64,000 nt of DNA from Halichondria panicea. Taxonomy: Eukaryota; Porifera; Demospongiae; Suberitida; Halichondriidae. Within the stretch, counting starts at the first letter, position 1. Each line of letters opens with the position of its first letter. The position numbers and the translations under genes are program-made. The notes beneath the pieces were generated by a model, which did not search any database, was not told where the DNA came from, and worked only from the letters and a program-made list of their open reading frames with translations. This document shows, piece after piece, positions 27,917-40,579 of the stretch. The stretch covers positions 2,457,567 through 2,521,566 of the forward strand of contig NC_087382.1 of NCBI RefSeq assembly GCF_963675165.1, read 5' to 3'.

Positions 27917-28925
27917 TCTAGCCTACAGTCCAGTATAGTATAGTAGTACAACTATAGCTAGCTAGCTACAGCACATAAAGTTACCTGGCTAGGCTACAAA
28001 TTGCAAATTGATGAAATAGCGAAAAATCGGCCTAAAAAGGTATTGAAGAGCTTCCTTGTTTCTTTCTTTGTTCCTCCCATTTTGTTCTAAAAAGGTACCA
28101 AGTTACTGTAAACTACAATCATACATGTACAATGTAGTGTTTAAAATTAAAGCCACAGACATACCAAAAAATAAGCTAGCAGGTAGGAAGGTACAATGTT
28201 CACTATCAGGTGTTCTCTATGCTACAAGGTGATGCCAGCCGCTAGGTAGACTGTGTAGATCTTCTGCAGTGCACACACATAAGCAGCGGTCCTCAGGTCC
28301 AGACCAAGGTTGTACTCACGAACAGCTCGCATGATTTGCTGCACAAGGGAGGGGAAGAGTTTCTTAAAATGGTAGCAAAATTATGAGCTTAATTGAATAA
28401 TGTTCAAGGGTATAATGTTCGTGGTTTTCGCTGATCAAGCATAATTATACCACGAACATTTATACCCATAAATTTAATACTGCACGCATGCATGATGCAA
28501 AAAGGCTGCTATTCTGCGAAAGTTCCATTGCATATAAAAGCAGAACACACATCGTAACAGGCAGTATTTCACTTCATAAAAAAATTACTATCCGTGTAAT
28601 CATACTATTGGTACATATGAAAGCGTCTTATACAATAGATACAAGTATTCAATAAAGGGAGTACATTAGTTATAATAATAATACGTACATGGTTTTAATC
28701 TAAGCAGGTTATGCCTTAGTTGCTACAGACACGATAACTTGGCTAGTGACAGCTCTCACCTTGGCAGATCTCTCCATGGTGTATTCTAGACCAGAGTTGA
28801 CGATGTCCTTCTCACTAGCTCCAGCAATGCGAGCACTGAATGCAGGGGTGGCTGTGATGGGGATAGACCCAGCACGACCTCCAGAGAACTTGGCCTCTAG
28901 ACTACGCTGGACACTGTCTGTAGGA

Positions 28926-28966
28926 TGTGTGTGTGTGTGTGTGTATGTGTGTGGGTGTGTGTGTGT

Positions 28967-29005
<39 letters not shown>

Positions 29006-29039
29006 TGTGTGTGTGTGTGTGTATGTGTGTGTGTGTGTG

Positions 29040-29071
<32 letters not shown>

Positions 29072-29091
29072 ACGTGTGTGTGTGAGGGGGT
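28926..29091. repeat. (TG)n tract, GDH copy B intron g
   Basis: Orthologous position to the 21478 tract, with TATG and GGTG interruptions. Confidence 0.93.
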
Positions 29092-29694
29092 GTGGAATTG
29101 CTATTAAGAATGCTCTTAGACTATTATAGATTAGCTTGAAAATTAAAATTTGTTACCATGAAGCCATCATCCATGCACTTGTATGGAGGTGACCTCATTA
29201 TGAACTCTAAACCCATACATGTAAAATGTAATTACCATAATTATTACTAGAATATTTTTGCTGGTGAAAAACTTTGCGAATGAGTCAAATCAGCAGAAAA
29301 GTTGACCCTTTGCGATCTTATTTTGCAAATTGATCGATTAATTAACCCAACCAAAGTTTGCATATGTTTGACAATTAAAACATTCTAGTAATACAACCCT
29401 CACGTGTACAGTACACAATAATGAATCAGAATTGAAATTAAAACAATAATTTTTACAGTGCTCTTTAAGGCATGACTAATGTTACGTATTAACGTTCAAG
29501 CTAAGGGGCAGGTCACTTCAGCCATGCACGTATAGCAAGTGTTTCCAGTTGGCAAATTCCTAAACTGAAAAGACTAGCTGGCGTATGCATGACCTGTATC
29601 ACTAGTAACAGCTGCAACAACATCACTACATGTATTGTACTATATACGGACAAACAGACAATATGATTATTATAAGCAATCTCACCATTATTAC

Positions 29695-30480
29695 CCGAGG
29701 CGCGCGTGGGCGGCCACGGGTATAGTAGTCCGTTGGTCTGTTTGTTTGTTTGTAATGTGTGAGTCTACTCACCTGCATGCCATGGCACTGCGTTTACAGC
29801 ATGGATAGCCTTCATACAACAAGTTATTAATTTTAATAGTGGCAGAATTTCATGTTAAACCTTCGTTGTCAAATAAAAACAAGCAAAAGCTAAGAAGCTT
29901 GTGACTGGGTCTGCTTACCTGGATGCTCTAGCACTGCGTTTACAGCATGGGTAGCCTCCACACAACAAGTCAGTACTTCTAATAGTGGCAGCTTTCGGTG
30001 TTAAAGCTTCGTTGTCTAATAAAAGCGAGCAAAATGTAGCTTGAACAGAACTTGCACATGCGTTACTTATAACTGAAGTGATCCTGTACCAGGTCCAGAA
30101 ACAATGGAACAGGGTCACTAAAGTAGAAAGCTGTATATACCAGGAACAATATTGGAACAGGGTCACTAAACCAGAAAGCTTGCTTTAGCTGACTGGGATC
30201 CATGCAGGACCTGGAGCCATACTTCTCTGAGACTCCATGCTTCTTTGCTGTGATCCTAATCCACAGTGCATATATTTATAGTACTACTACCTGTTCTGAA
30301 ATGTTTCAGCATGCCTCCAGTCTGGTTTAGTTTTATTGCTCCTGAGTTGCTGTGCAAGTCATGCATGATGATGATAACAACATCACTATATGCACTGCAT
30401 TATATCAGTCTTCTGGTTTCTTTATAATCATGTCACCAGCCGAGGGTTTGCACTTTAGTGCTCTAGTTATTATTATAATA
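29695..30480. mobile_element. Unit-B-specific insertion with a 146-bp tandem duplication
   Basis: Copies A and F lack this block between CAATCTCACCATTATTA and TATGCAAGTGCTAAAAA sequence. It opens with a GC-rich CCCGAGGCGCGCGTGGGCGG and a TTTG run. It contains two copies of a segment starting GCACTGCGTTTACAGCATGG at 29785 and 29931. The element type is unknown. Confidence 0.6.
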
Positions 30481-31647
30481 TCGTATGATATGCAAGTGCT
30501 AAAAATATAAATTATCTATTTTTAGCACTTCATGCAAATGCACTCATTCCTCCGCCCACGTAACTCTGCTAGCTACGTGCACTGATAGTGGAGTTGCATG
30601 CCCTCTCTTCTTTTATAAGCCCTTGATAGCACTCATAACAAGCACTGCATGACAAGGTTAATAGCACTCGGCGTATCCTTGTCATTGCTTGTTACTCGTG
30701 CTATTAATCTCATACTGCACTACTCTTAGCTATACTACTAATTGCCGAGCGCCTTAGCGCGAGGCAACTAATACTGCATCATATCTCAGAAAACCTTTGT
30801 ATGTATGTATTTACTTGATTAAACGCTCTCCTTGAATAAACGCCCAGGGTAAAACCTGTCTTTGTCAATAAACGCCCATCTTAAATAATCGCCCATAATT
30901 ATATGGGGCGTGGCACTGTGGTTGCAGCATAGAATAATAATACTTTTTATGATGCATCGATGGCAGAGAGAGAGATACCGACACAGAGGGCACTCCTATG
31001 ACTTAAATTTAAGCTGAGAAATAGATTTAAGCTGAGACAGCAGCCCAAGATGAGCACAATAACTGCTGCTGAGTCTCTAGCAAGCTCTCTTTCTTTCTTC
31101 TAAAATTGTACTTAAATACAACTCTGCACGAGGCTAATCATGTGCGTGTGTATACCTAGTTATATTGTATTACAGTGATTTAATGCAAGCATAAGAACAA
31201 ACGACTCTGACCTCCCATCACACACACACACACGTACAAACGACCTCTGACCTCCCTCACTACACACACACACACACTCACCTAGTAAATGATTGAGCCA
31301 CTCAAAATAGGACACAGTCACTCCTCCAGCATTTGCAAACAGGTCAGGGATGACCATAATGTTGCGATCCATCAGAATCTTCTCAGCAGCAATAGTAGTG
31401 GGACCATTGGCACCTTCTGCCACCACCTGTGTACACACGAGGCAATCTCTGGGTCAGTAGAACTTTAAAACTAGTTATAAGCACAACTACGTATGTAGGG
31501 ATGGATATAGTCCTACATACAGGTAAGAGATGAGACTGATCACACCTACCAGCGATAGGCCTTCCTAAAGACCTACAGAATGCAATATCCAACTTTGAAG
31601 TTGGTTATACTCTAGATCCAAGCAAAAAAACCTACACTCTTTCAACT

Positions 31648-31926
31648 GCCATAACTTGAATTCCGTGGATCCAATATTTCTGATTTTCTGAAAGCTTAGA
31701 AAGAGACCTTTAAAATGATGTCACAAAGTTAATATTTAAGACATAGCCAATTTCGGCCCAATACCATGGATTATATACATGTATAGCCCATGGTCCAAGG
31801 CCGAAAAATGACAAATTATGCCCCAACGAAATTGTGGATTTAAAACATCATTTGAAAGGTCTCTTTCTAAGCTTTCAGAACATCATAACATTTTTGAAAT
31901 CGGATCAACGATACTCGAGTTATGGC
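31648..31926. repeat. About 280-bp imperfect palindrome in GDH e-f intron (copy B)
   Basis: The left arm (TGCCATAACTTGAATTCCG, then CTGAAAGCTTAGAAAGAGAC) is repeated inverted on the right (GTCTCTTTCTAAGCTTTCAG, then GAGTTATGGCA). The centre is ATACATGTAT. Equivalent palindromes are at about 39645-39935, 46586-46869, 52918-53212 and 61413-61696. It is probably an old foldback element, and its RNA would form a long hairpin next to exon e. Confidence 0.85.
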
Positions 31927-32288
31927 ACTATACGCACACACACGCACAATACCTTGGCTTGTATTTGCTCAGCTATTTCTGCCGTAATCTGCTTCTCTCC
32001 GGCAGCTGGTATCAGAATATCACACTCTGCTGTCAGTAAGTTCTCAGTCGTTTCTTGTGCCCCTGGAAATCCTTTGATTGAGCCTCCGTTATTTAATTTG
32101 TAATCTTCCAATTCTTTCGCGTCGATACCGTCTTCCCTGTTAACGATGGACACATCCCTCTCCATCACGCCCACACACTTAGCCCCCTCTCTGTGGAGGT
32201 AGCGACAAGAGTGGAGCCCCACGTTGCCAAAGCCCTGTACATACATGTAGAGTTATATATAAGGACTTAATAGTCGTAATCAGACTAA

Positions 32289-32706
32289 GTGACAGGCTCT
32301 GGGAAAACCAGACTATTGGAGCAGAATTTAGTATTGAGCTACAGCTAAATTTATGCCTACAGTATAAAATCTCAAATAAAATGTTATTGATGTATAAGTA
32401 TCTACAGTCCTTCTACTACCTCTCTGTAAAATCTGATGCTCTAAATCCAACTCTTTCCATCGAAACGCTTCGTCCAAACTTTCGCTATTACCTTATTTTT
32501 CCTAATTAAGCAATCTTTGAGAGCCGTTTTTCTCGATACTACATTTTACGGCTTCGAGTTTCCAACGCGCATAACTCGGGTATGAAACTAGGTATGTGAA
32601 CACTAAGCATATCATTGTGTAGGCGATGCTCTGCTCTATCACTTGGTACATTAATCACCAAAATTTTAGTCTGCTCCAATAGTCTGGTTTTCCTAGAGCC
32701 TGTCAC
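32289..32706. mobile_element. 418-bp inverted-repeat element, only in unit B
   Basis: GTGACAGGCTCTGGGAAAAC, continuing to TAGTCTGG-type sequence at the left, is matched inverted at the right (GGTTTTCCTAGAGCCTGTCAC). The flanks CGTAAT on both sides may be a target duplication. Other units read straight through (for example 47210-47230), so it inserted after duplication. No ORF is recognised. Confidence 0.7.
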
Positions 32707-33066
32707 GTAATGCATAAATTGGAAGTTATAATAACATGGACTTATAATGCAGGCTACGGGGGTAGAGATTTGGGGAGGTCAATAGTGTGTAACTACCGTA
32801 TTACTAACAATTTTTAGTAATAAAATCGCATAAACCAGATACCATATCACAGTCTTAAGTTTATAAAGTTAGATAGCAAAGTCTACTCTGGCCCCCATCA
32901 TGCACAAGGTTTTTTACCCGCAAAATATTCTAGTAATACATGTATGTTATAATGCATAGGTCAGAGGTGGATCTTAAGGAGGTCAATAGTGTGAGCATTG
33001 TCTATTAGTTACACACATGACGTATGAACATTATGTTATTATCCTGAACAGGTAAAAATACCGTAC

Positions 33067-33620
33067 CAATCTTTGAGGGGAAGATGTTCTCATCGTCTAG
33101 TTGTTCTTGTACCCAGGTCATGAGATAGTCGATATACTTGGGTGCTGAGCACTTGATGGGCTTCTTGACGGTCGTACCATCGGCCCAGTGATACTCGTAC
33201 CTGGTGGGCGGGCGAGGGGTCAGAGTGCGTAACATTATAAATACATGTACACGGATGGGATTGAGAATACAAAGTGAGTTAGATTAACAGTGGATCCTTC
33301 TTAACGGCCATTCTTGAAGAAAATCAATCAACTAAACGTAACAAAGGCCAGGTCCCAAATGAACTTAGGTACAAAAAGGTTTCACAGCATCTATAAAATT
33401 AATATTCTTGAATGAATTTTGAACAAAAATTTTAAGTCAAAGTTCCCAGACTAACATCCCTACATATGTCACTGTGCTGAGGTGTTGCTTACTTTGGTCC
33501 AGCACTCATGACAGGGCATGACTCTGTTGTACAGTGAGCCGTGATAGTGCCATAGAGCATGTTGATCTGGTTAAAGAAGTCCACAGCTGAGTATGTGTTT
33601 GTGTGTGTGTGTGTGAGGGG

Positions 33621-33673
<53 letters not shown>

Positions 33674-34750
33674 TGTGTGTGTGTGTGTGTGTTGTGCATG
33701 ATAAAGGCAGTCCACAGGTTTGTGTGTGGGGGTGGAGGTGTAATACAAGGAAATCGATACGTGAGTTAGTGTACAAAATTATTACAGAAGAAGTACGTAT
33801 CATAATTAAACTGTACTGTACATGTACTGTATGCGATCATCAAACATACGCAAACTTTACAATGCTAGTGGCTTCGTAAAAATAAAAGACCGGAACCTAT
33901 ATACATAATGATTCTTGCCTGATCACAAAAGTTAGATTGCAAATTGCCAACGTTTCTGTTGATTGGCTCATTCGCAAAGGTTTTTCGCATGCAAAACAGT
34001 ACTACACTAAGGCTTACTGTTGACGGCGATCCACTCATTGAGGTCTTCACCATCTGGTAGTTGCACAGCCAGTTTAAGATTCCCACTGCCCAGGGTAGCG
34101 GCTGCATGCTGTACAATAAGGAGGGAGGGAGTAATATTGAAATATTGGCAAACACTTGCAGTGTTCAAAGGCGAGGTTGAGTGTACATTAACACACACAC
34201 AGTGTGGAGTTGGCAGGAGAGTACAGTATTGTAGGGGACCACATACTTGGTGGGTTTGGCATCTAAAGAAACACACACTTGCAAAAAATACACGAAAAAG
34301 TGGAAGTATAACTACCGTACAACTAAATTGGATGCTTAAAATACTTCACACACGCATGGCGAAGTGAATTTTGTCTTCTGTCTTGGGAATGGACAAATGG
34401 CCAAACTAAACTAATAAACTATACCAGTACGATACGCTAGCTAGCTGGGTAGCTTGGCAACAACTCCCGAGTGGCTTGTACCAGTCATAACATACCTTCA
34501 TCATGTCATGTTGGTGAGAGCCCTCTGGGATCTTCTTGAGGTGCTTCACAGTCTTAGTATTAGACGCTCTCCTGCAAACACACACACACACACACACAGT
34601 GACACTTAGTACAGCATGCTATCACACACACAGCTAGTTAATTATTAAAGATACTACTTTATAGGGCTCATTTTTGCTATTATGGTGTGTGTGTATGTAT
34701 AAAGTACTGCGTAGGTGATCAACTTACAGTCCAGATAGGAAGAAGCTCAT
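33067..34750 (-). pseudogene. MOB1 partial copy B (exons 1-5)
   Basis: Exons 34728-34750, 34496-34571, 34018-34108, 33493-33586 and 33067-33200 match MOB1 exons 1 to 5 in length and phase and are open ([67 protein letters not shown]). Exon 6, which carries the two zinc-ligand histidines and the C-terminal helices, is missing; the GDH 3' half follows instead. Exon 5 ends in phase 1, while GDH exon e starts in phase 0. A direct splice would shift the frame and meet a stop after about 16 codons. Confidence 0.88.
33593..33693. repeat. (TG)n tract, MOB copy B intron 4
   Basis: TG tract directly beyond the exon-4 acceptor of the MOB copy. The equivalent tracts are at 41097-41281 and 62927-63008. 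Confidence 0.93.
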
Positions 34751-35089
34751 GGCTGACTCTAGTGAGAAGGTGCTTGGACGGTACACACACCTAAACAAGC
34801 GTTCTTGAGACAACACAGTCAGTCGCTCTATTCAGAATAATCCGTGTCCCGCATGCAGCTAAGGGTACAGAGGTCATGTTTTGCTAGTAATGCCTAATTA
34901 CTAGCCGCCCTTGATAATGTTGCTTCCCACCGCGAGTTCAGGTGTCATCAGCTCAAAATGCTCCATAAAAAAACTCATACAACAATGTTTACGTGTAATA
35001 ATTTTATAATAGTGCAATATTAGTACAAGCAAAATGAGGGGTGTCGGGAATTAAACTTTTGTGTCAAAAATTTGAGTGTTAGTTTGGGA

Positions 35090-37825
35090 TCACCACTGCT
35101 TCGAGTCTTTCAACGTCTGTGCTAGTTCTGACAATCCCACATTAGGTTTCTGCAGCGATTGGATAAGCTCCTCTTTGCTCAGCTTTTCCGTTCTTAATCT
35201 CTTGATGAGCATGTCCTTGAGGCAGTGTCGACTGTTGTCTCTCTGTTTGGTCGCAATTGCCTCGAGAATATCAACATGGAGGCCCAGAGCCAGGCCGAGG
35301 AAGTACCACTCATTCACGGCGGCAGGGTAGAGGTATTCCAGCAGCTCATCAAAGTTGTCAGTTGTAAAGGATTTAGACCGACTATCATTAGAGCATGATC
35401 CCTTCGAAGCTGGAGGTAACTAAGTAAAGTTAGACCATAAACTGAGAACTAACCTGAGTCAATACATGGTCTCTTAGTGGCAGTTGTTGGTGGCTCACAA
35501 AGACGACGCTTCCCTGCATCAGTATATGAAATGGTTAGCAGCATATTATTATAGTTCACACAGCAAACACTGATTAATAAACTTACTTGAAAAAGAGACA
35601 GTCAATGCTTGACCACATTCAGGACAGCTTGGATCATTCCCCTGTCCCACAGTGCAAACAGGACACACAACATGTTTGCAAGAGGTGGTGGCTAATTTCA
35701 CGTTATTGCCGCATTCCTCACAGTAGATCGTGGGGTTGGCCCAGCAACAGACGATGAGTAGGTCAGCCCAGACATCCGCCTCCATTACCCAGAACTTGGA
35801 GTTGAGCATCCTTGTCGCCATTTCCAGTGGAGGACCCCACCCTGAGCGAATACTCTTGAGGAGAGACACCAACTCGTTCATTGAGAATGGAAGGAATGCC
35901 ATCGCTTTTTTAAAACTAGTGTTCAAGCTGGCGCTGTGCTAATGCCTCTCGCCATGTTTTTGCTTTCGCTCAAAAGTATTAGAGTGTTATCTATAATGAA
36001 TTTTATATTAAAGTTAGCTTATCTATATAAAGTCACTGAGAAGAAAAGACTTATTTACATGCATCTATTGTAAGTTATTATTTTTTGTATTATGTGGCTT
36101 ACCAGGACATCAAGAAAGAAGAAAATTGATTCTTCCAGGATCTGTAGTTCAGTGTATATAATATCTAAGAAGAAAAGACCTGTGTACATGCATATTGTTA
36201 TCTATATTGTTATATGGTAGTGTTTTGTGGCTTACCAGGCCCTCAAGACAAAGATGATTCTGCCAGGAGGATCTGGATCTGGATCTTGGATATTATTTTC
36301 TCACACATGGGGAATGAGCGCGCATGCGCATTACATCCACAGGAATAATTAAAGGGTGTGTCCAAAGAGATCAATTTTACAAATGGCTACTGTACTGCTA
36401 GCTAGCTGTTTTAACAGATATTTTCTGAGTATTGTAGCTAACAAAAAGCTAGCGCTTTAGTGCAAGGCTAACTCATATGTTGAATAGAAAGTTTGTGCGG
36501 ACAGATGATGCTATGAAAGATTCTGAAGAGACTGCAACAGCCTTCAATGTGAGTCAAACTAGCCATAACTCGAGAAAGAAGCTTTAGTTTGCTAATCCAC
36601 GAATCAAAATCCAAGAGAACGTGGCTAGAAGCCTATAGAAGCTGTTAGTTTTCGTCGCATTGTAACCGTTGAGCAGTTATAGCTGGAATACACACACACA
36701 CACACAGACAGACACACACACAGTCAGCTTTACCGTATCCCTCGTGCGGCTACGCCTCGAGGCATAATTAGCAGTACGCATCAAACGAAATATGAAAACC
36801 TTTAATTCTTCCATTCTATGAAAAAAAAAGATATTTTTCTTAAGTCGCAGGGGACACAATGATTTTTTTAAAGCCTGTAGATCTGTACAGCAAGTAGGGT
36901 TAGGGTGTATGGTACCTTTTCAGACTCGCTTTGATTTGTTCCTGTGAATTAACGAAATAATTTAATCATGTTAAGCTCCTCACAATGCACTATAGGAATC
37001 CTCCCATAATAACTTATGAACTTCGTACTTTTTATTATAGCATACATACTAGATTTCATAACGGCAATAATTATATAGGTTGCCCAAACCATCCCCATAG
37101 AAACACGCTCTGAGGTAAAGACGGGGCTTGTTTAAAATGGAGGAATGTAAAACGACACCAATCCTCACCCACGCCTTCAACGCCAATGCCTTCAACGCCT
37201 TTGCCTCCAACGCCTCCCCCTCCAACGTACATACAATCACTTTCGCCTTCGGCTTCAACGACTCCAACAACCTCAACATAACATTCGTCACCGCCTCCAT
37301 CTCCGCCTCCGCCATGAACGCCTCCATCTCCGCCTCCGCCTCCGCCTCCGCCTCCGCCTCCGCCTCCGCCTCCGCCTCCGCCTCCGCCTCCGCCTTCTTC
37401 AAAAGGACTGTTTGAGATGAAGGCAACACGCTGCTTTCGAAGTTGGGGAATGGCGAAGTGAAACTTAACTCCTGTGTGAAGGAATCAACTTGTGTAGTCA
37501 GCTTGCCCTTTTGTTGTTTTGTGTCCGATATAAACGGCATGACTGTTTCTCGATGTTGGGAGTTCTGTATTAAAATAGTGGTGTATGTGTACGTACGTGT
37601 ATATGTGCAAACAAAATTAATCGAAGACTATCGATCTGTGAGGCAGAAATGTGAATGGCCGAACTATACATACACAGATAAATATTAAACTATACATGTA
37701 CACATGACAATGCTCACCAGCACTGTGACAGATATTCCATCACTTGACATTGAAGAGGCTTCTGGCCATCTCCGGCGCCAGGGCCAGAGGTTATAATCTA
37801 GATCCCTTTGTACCTCGTCAGACAT
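35090..37825 (-). CDS. RING/Death-domain family copy 3, exon 4 start altered by insertion
   Basis: Exon 1 ends at 37825 (MSDEVQRDLDYNLWPW type). Exon 2 (about 37164-37562) has the head MPFISDTKQQKGKL and a tail containing a run of about 13 EA dipeptides from a 6-bp repeat, then EALEAKALKAL. Exon 3 (about 36917-36945) is very short (EQIKASLK). Exon 4 holds a complete RING (YCEEC, CKHVVCPVC, CPEC), but its first about 20 codons are replaced by an insertion of roughly 850 bp (about 35935-36780). A cryptic CACTAG acceptor at about 35912 would restore phase and give SFKKAMAFLPFSMNEL before the conserved VSLLKSIRSGWG. The Death-domain exon ends at 35090 with DSKQW (EWYFLGLALGLHVDILEAI). Expression needs transcript evidence. 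Confidence 0.65.
35935..36780. mobile_element. Insertion disrupting exon 4 start of RING/Death copy 3
   Basis: Alignment with sisters breaks at about 35935 and resumes at about 36780 (CGAAATATG). The ends TGCTAATGCCTC and GAGGCATAATTAGCA are imperfect inverted repeats. No ORF is recognised inside. It removes the normal exon-4 acceptor and about 20 codons. Confidence 0.6.
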
Positions 37826-38130
37826 TCTAGCCTACAGTCCAGTATAGTATAGTAGTACAACTATAGCTAGCTAGCTACAGCACATAAAGTTACCTGGCTA
37901 GGCTACAAATTGCAAATTGATGAAATAGCGAAAAATCGGCCTAAAAAGGTATTGAAGAGCTTCCTTGTTTCTTTCTTTGTTCCTCCCATTTTGTTCTAAA
38001 AAGGTACCAAGTTACTGTAAACTACAATCATACATGTACAATGTAGTGTTTAAAATTAAAGCCACAGACATACCAAAAAATAAGCTAGCAAGTAGGAAGG
38101 TACAATGTTCACTATCAGGTGTTCTCTATG

Positions 38131-38789
38131 CTACAAGGTGATGCCAGCCGCTAGGTAGACTGTGTAGATCTTCTGCAGTGCACACACATAAGCAGCGGTC
38201 CTCAGGTCCAGACCAAGGTTGTACTCACGAACAGCTCGCATGATTTGCTGCAAGAAAGGGGAAGAGTTTCTTAGAATGGTAGCAAAATTATTCAAGAGCT
38301 TAATTGAAATCAGATCCATTGTATTTAAAAAGCAGAACACACTTTAATATTGTAACATGCAGTATTTATTATTTCACATGATCGAGCTACAATGGAGATC
38401 GACAAGGATATCCATATCCGTGTAATATTGGAAAGCATTTTATTTCTTACTGAGGTGCCGTAGGATTTTAAAGGGCTCTATTCTACAATAATTATGCTTT
38501 AGATAGCGACATTACAATAGAATAAAGGGAGTACACTTATAACACAGCTTGCTCTTACTATAATTATAAGCAGGTTATGCCTTAGTTGCTACAGACACAA
38601 TAACTTGGCTAGCGACAGCTCTCACCTTGGCAGATCTCTCCATGGTGTATTCTAGACCAGAGTTGACAATGTCCTTCTCACTAGCTCCAGCAATGCGAGC
38701 ACTGAATGCAGGGGTGGCTGTGATGGGGATAGACCCAGCACGACCTCCAGAGAACTTGGCCTCTAGACTACGCTGGACACTGTCTGTAG

Positions 38790-38859
<70 letters not shown>

Positions 38860-39106
38860 ATGTGTGTGTGTGTGTGTGTGTGGATGTGTGGGGTGTGTGT
38901 GTGTGGGGGGATTGAATTGGTATAGAATAATTATGCTCTACATAGCTTAAACAAAATTGTGTACATGGAAGCCAGTATTATCAACCACGCATGCACATGT
39001 ATGGACGTGACCTCATAATTGTGAACTTCCTAAAGCACATAGTATGATACATGTGTCTATCATTTAATGCAAGCTTGCATAAGGACAAACGACCTCTGAC
39101 CTCCCA

Positions 39107-39144
<38 letters not shown>

Positions 39145-40241
39145 ACAAACGACCTCTGACCTCCTCTCCTCACTACACACACACACTCACCTAGTAAATG
39201 ATTGTTGGAGTCTTCCTCGTGTTTCCAGGTCAACCGTCCATAACTGACATGGTTGAGATTCTTGAGCCACTCAAAATAGGACACAGTCACTCCTCCAGCA
39301 TTTGCAAACAGGTCAGGGATGACCATAATGTTGCGCTCCATCAGAATCTTCTCGGCAGCAATAGTAGTGGGACCATTGGCACCTTCTGCCACCACCTGTG
39401 TACACATGAGGCAATCTCTGGGTCAGTAGTTAGTTAAAACTAGAGTAATAGTTTTTGAGCACACCTACTTATGTAGGGATGGATATAGTCCTACATGTCA
39501 GATCCTGGATATAGTCCTACATGTCAGAGATGAGACTGATCAAACCTACCAGCGATAGGCCTTCCTAAAGAGCTACAGAATGCAATATCCAACTTTGAAA
39601 TTGGTTATACTCTAGATCCAAGCAAAAAAACCTACACTCTTTCAACTGCAAAACTTGAATTCCGTGGATCCAATATTTATGATTTTCCGAAAGCTTAGAA
39701 AGATACCTTTAAAATGATGTCACAAAGTTAATATTTAAGACATAGCCAATTTCGGCCCAATACCATGGATTATATACATGTATATATAGTCCATGGTCCA
39801 AGGCCGAAAAATGACAAATTATGCCTCCAACGAAATTGTGGATTTAAACACATCATTTGAAAGGTCTCTTTCTAAGCTTTCAGAACATCATAACATTTTT
39901 GAAAAATCGGATCAACGATACTCGAGTTATGGCATTATACGCACACACACGCACAATACCTTGGCTTGTATTTGCTCAGCTATTTCTGCCGTGATCTGCT
40001 TCTCTCCGGCAGCTGGTATCAGAATATCACACTCTGCTGTCAGTAAGTTCTCAGTTGTTTCTTGTGCTCCCGGAAATCATTTGATGGAGCCTCCGTTATT
40101 TAATTTGTAATCTTCCAATTCTTTCGGGTCGATACCGTCTTCCCTGTTAACGATGGACACATCCCTCTCCATCACGCCCACGCACTTAGCCCCCTCTCTG
40201 TGGAGGTAGCGACAAGAGTGGAGCCCCACGTTGCCAAAGCC
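38131..40241 (-). pseudogene. Glutamate dehydrogenase copy C, premature stop in exon e
   Basis: Exons e 39960-40241, f 39191-39395, g 38626-38783 and h 38131-38247 are present, as in copy B but without its 60-bp deletion. In exon e the codon GGA of KGFPGAQ is TGA (plus-strand 40077-40079), so the frame stops after NNGGSIK. This removes most of the catalytic C-terminal half. MOB exons lie directly upstream. The rest of the exons stay well conserved, so the stop is recent relative to the duplication. Confidence 0.88.
38790..38912. repeat. (TG)n tract, GDH copy C intron g
   Basis: TG tract next to the exon g acceptor, with two TGGATG interruptions. Confidence 0.93.
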
Positions 40242-40579
40242 CTGTATATACGAGCACTTAATAGTATATGTACGCATTACTAGAATGTTTTGAGAGCATC
40301 GAACATTAAATTTTGCTATTTTGAGTGATTTACAGTAATAAAATCGCATAAAACCAGATACCATACTTCATAATAATATAGTTAGATAGCAAAGTCTACT
40401 CTGGCCCCCATCATGCACAAGGTTTTTTACCTGCAAAATATTCTAGTAATACATGTATGTTATAATGCATAGGTCAGAGGTGGATCTTAAGGAGGTCAAT
40501 AGTGTGAGCATTGTCTATTAGTTACACACATGACGTATGAACATTATGTTATTATCCTGAACAGGTAAAAATACCGTAC

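Larger units (their letters stand above)
28222..32234 (-). pseudogene. Glutamate dehydrogenase copy B (exons e-h, 60-bp deletion)
   Basis: Only the C-terminal half of GDH is present: e 31953-32234 ([32 protein letters not shown]), f 31282-31426, g 28760-28917 and h 28222-28338. Exon f lacks 60 nt (20 codons) found in the other copies, so FEWL runs directly into NHLL. The deletion is in frame and flanked by a short TTG match. It removes the [13 protein letters not shown] region, which is highly conserved in animal GDH, so activity is unlikely. Upstream, the next exons are MOB exons 5 to 1 rather than GDH exons. The g-f intron carries a copy-specific insertion (29695-30480). Confidence 0.85.
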
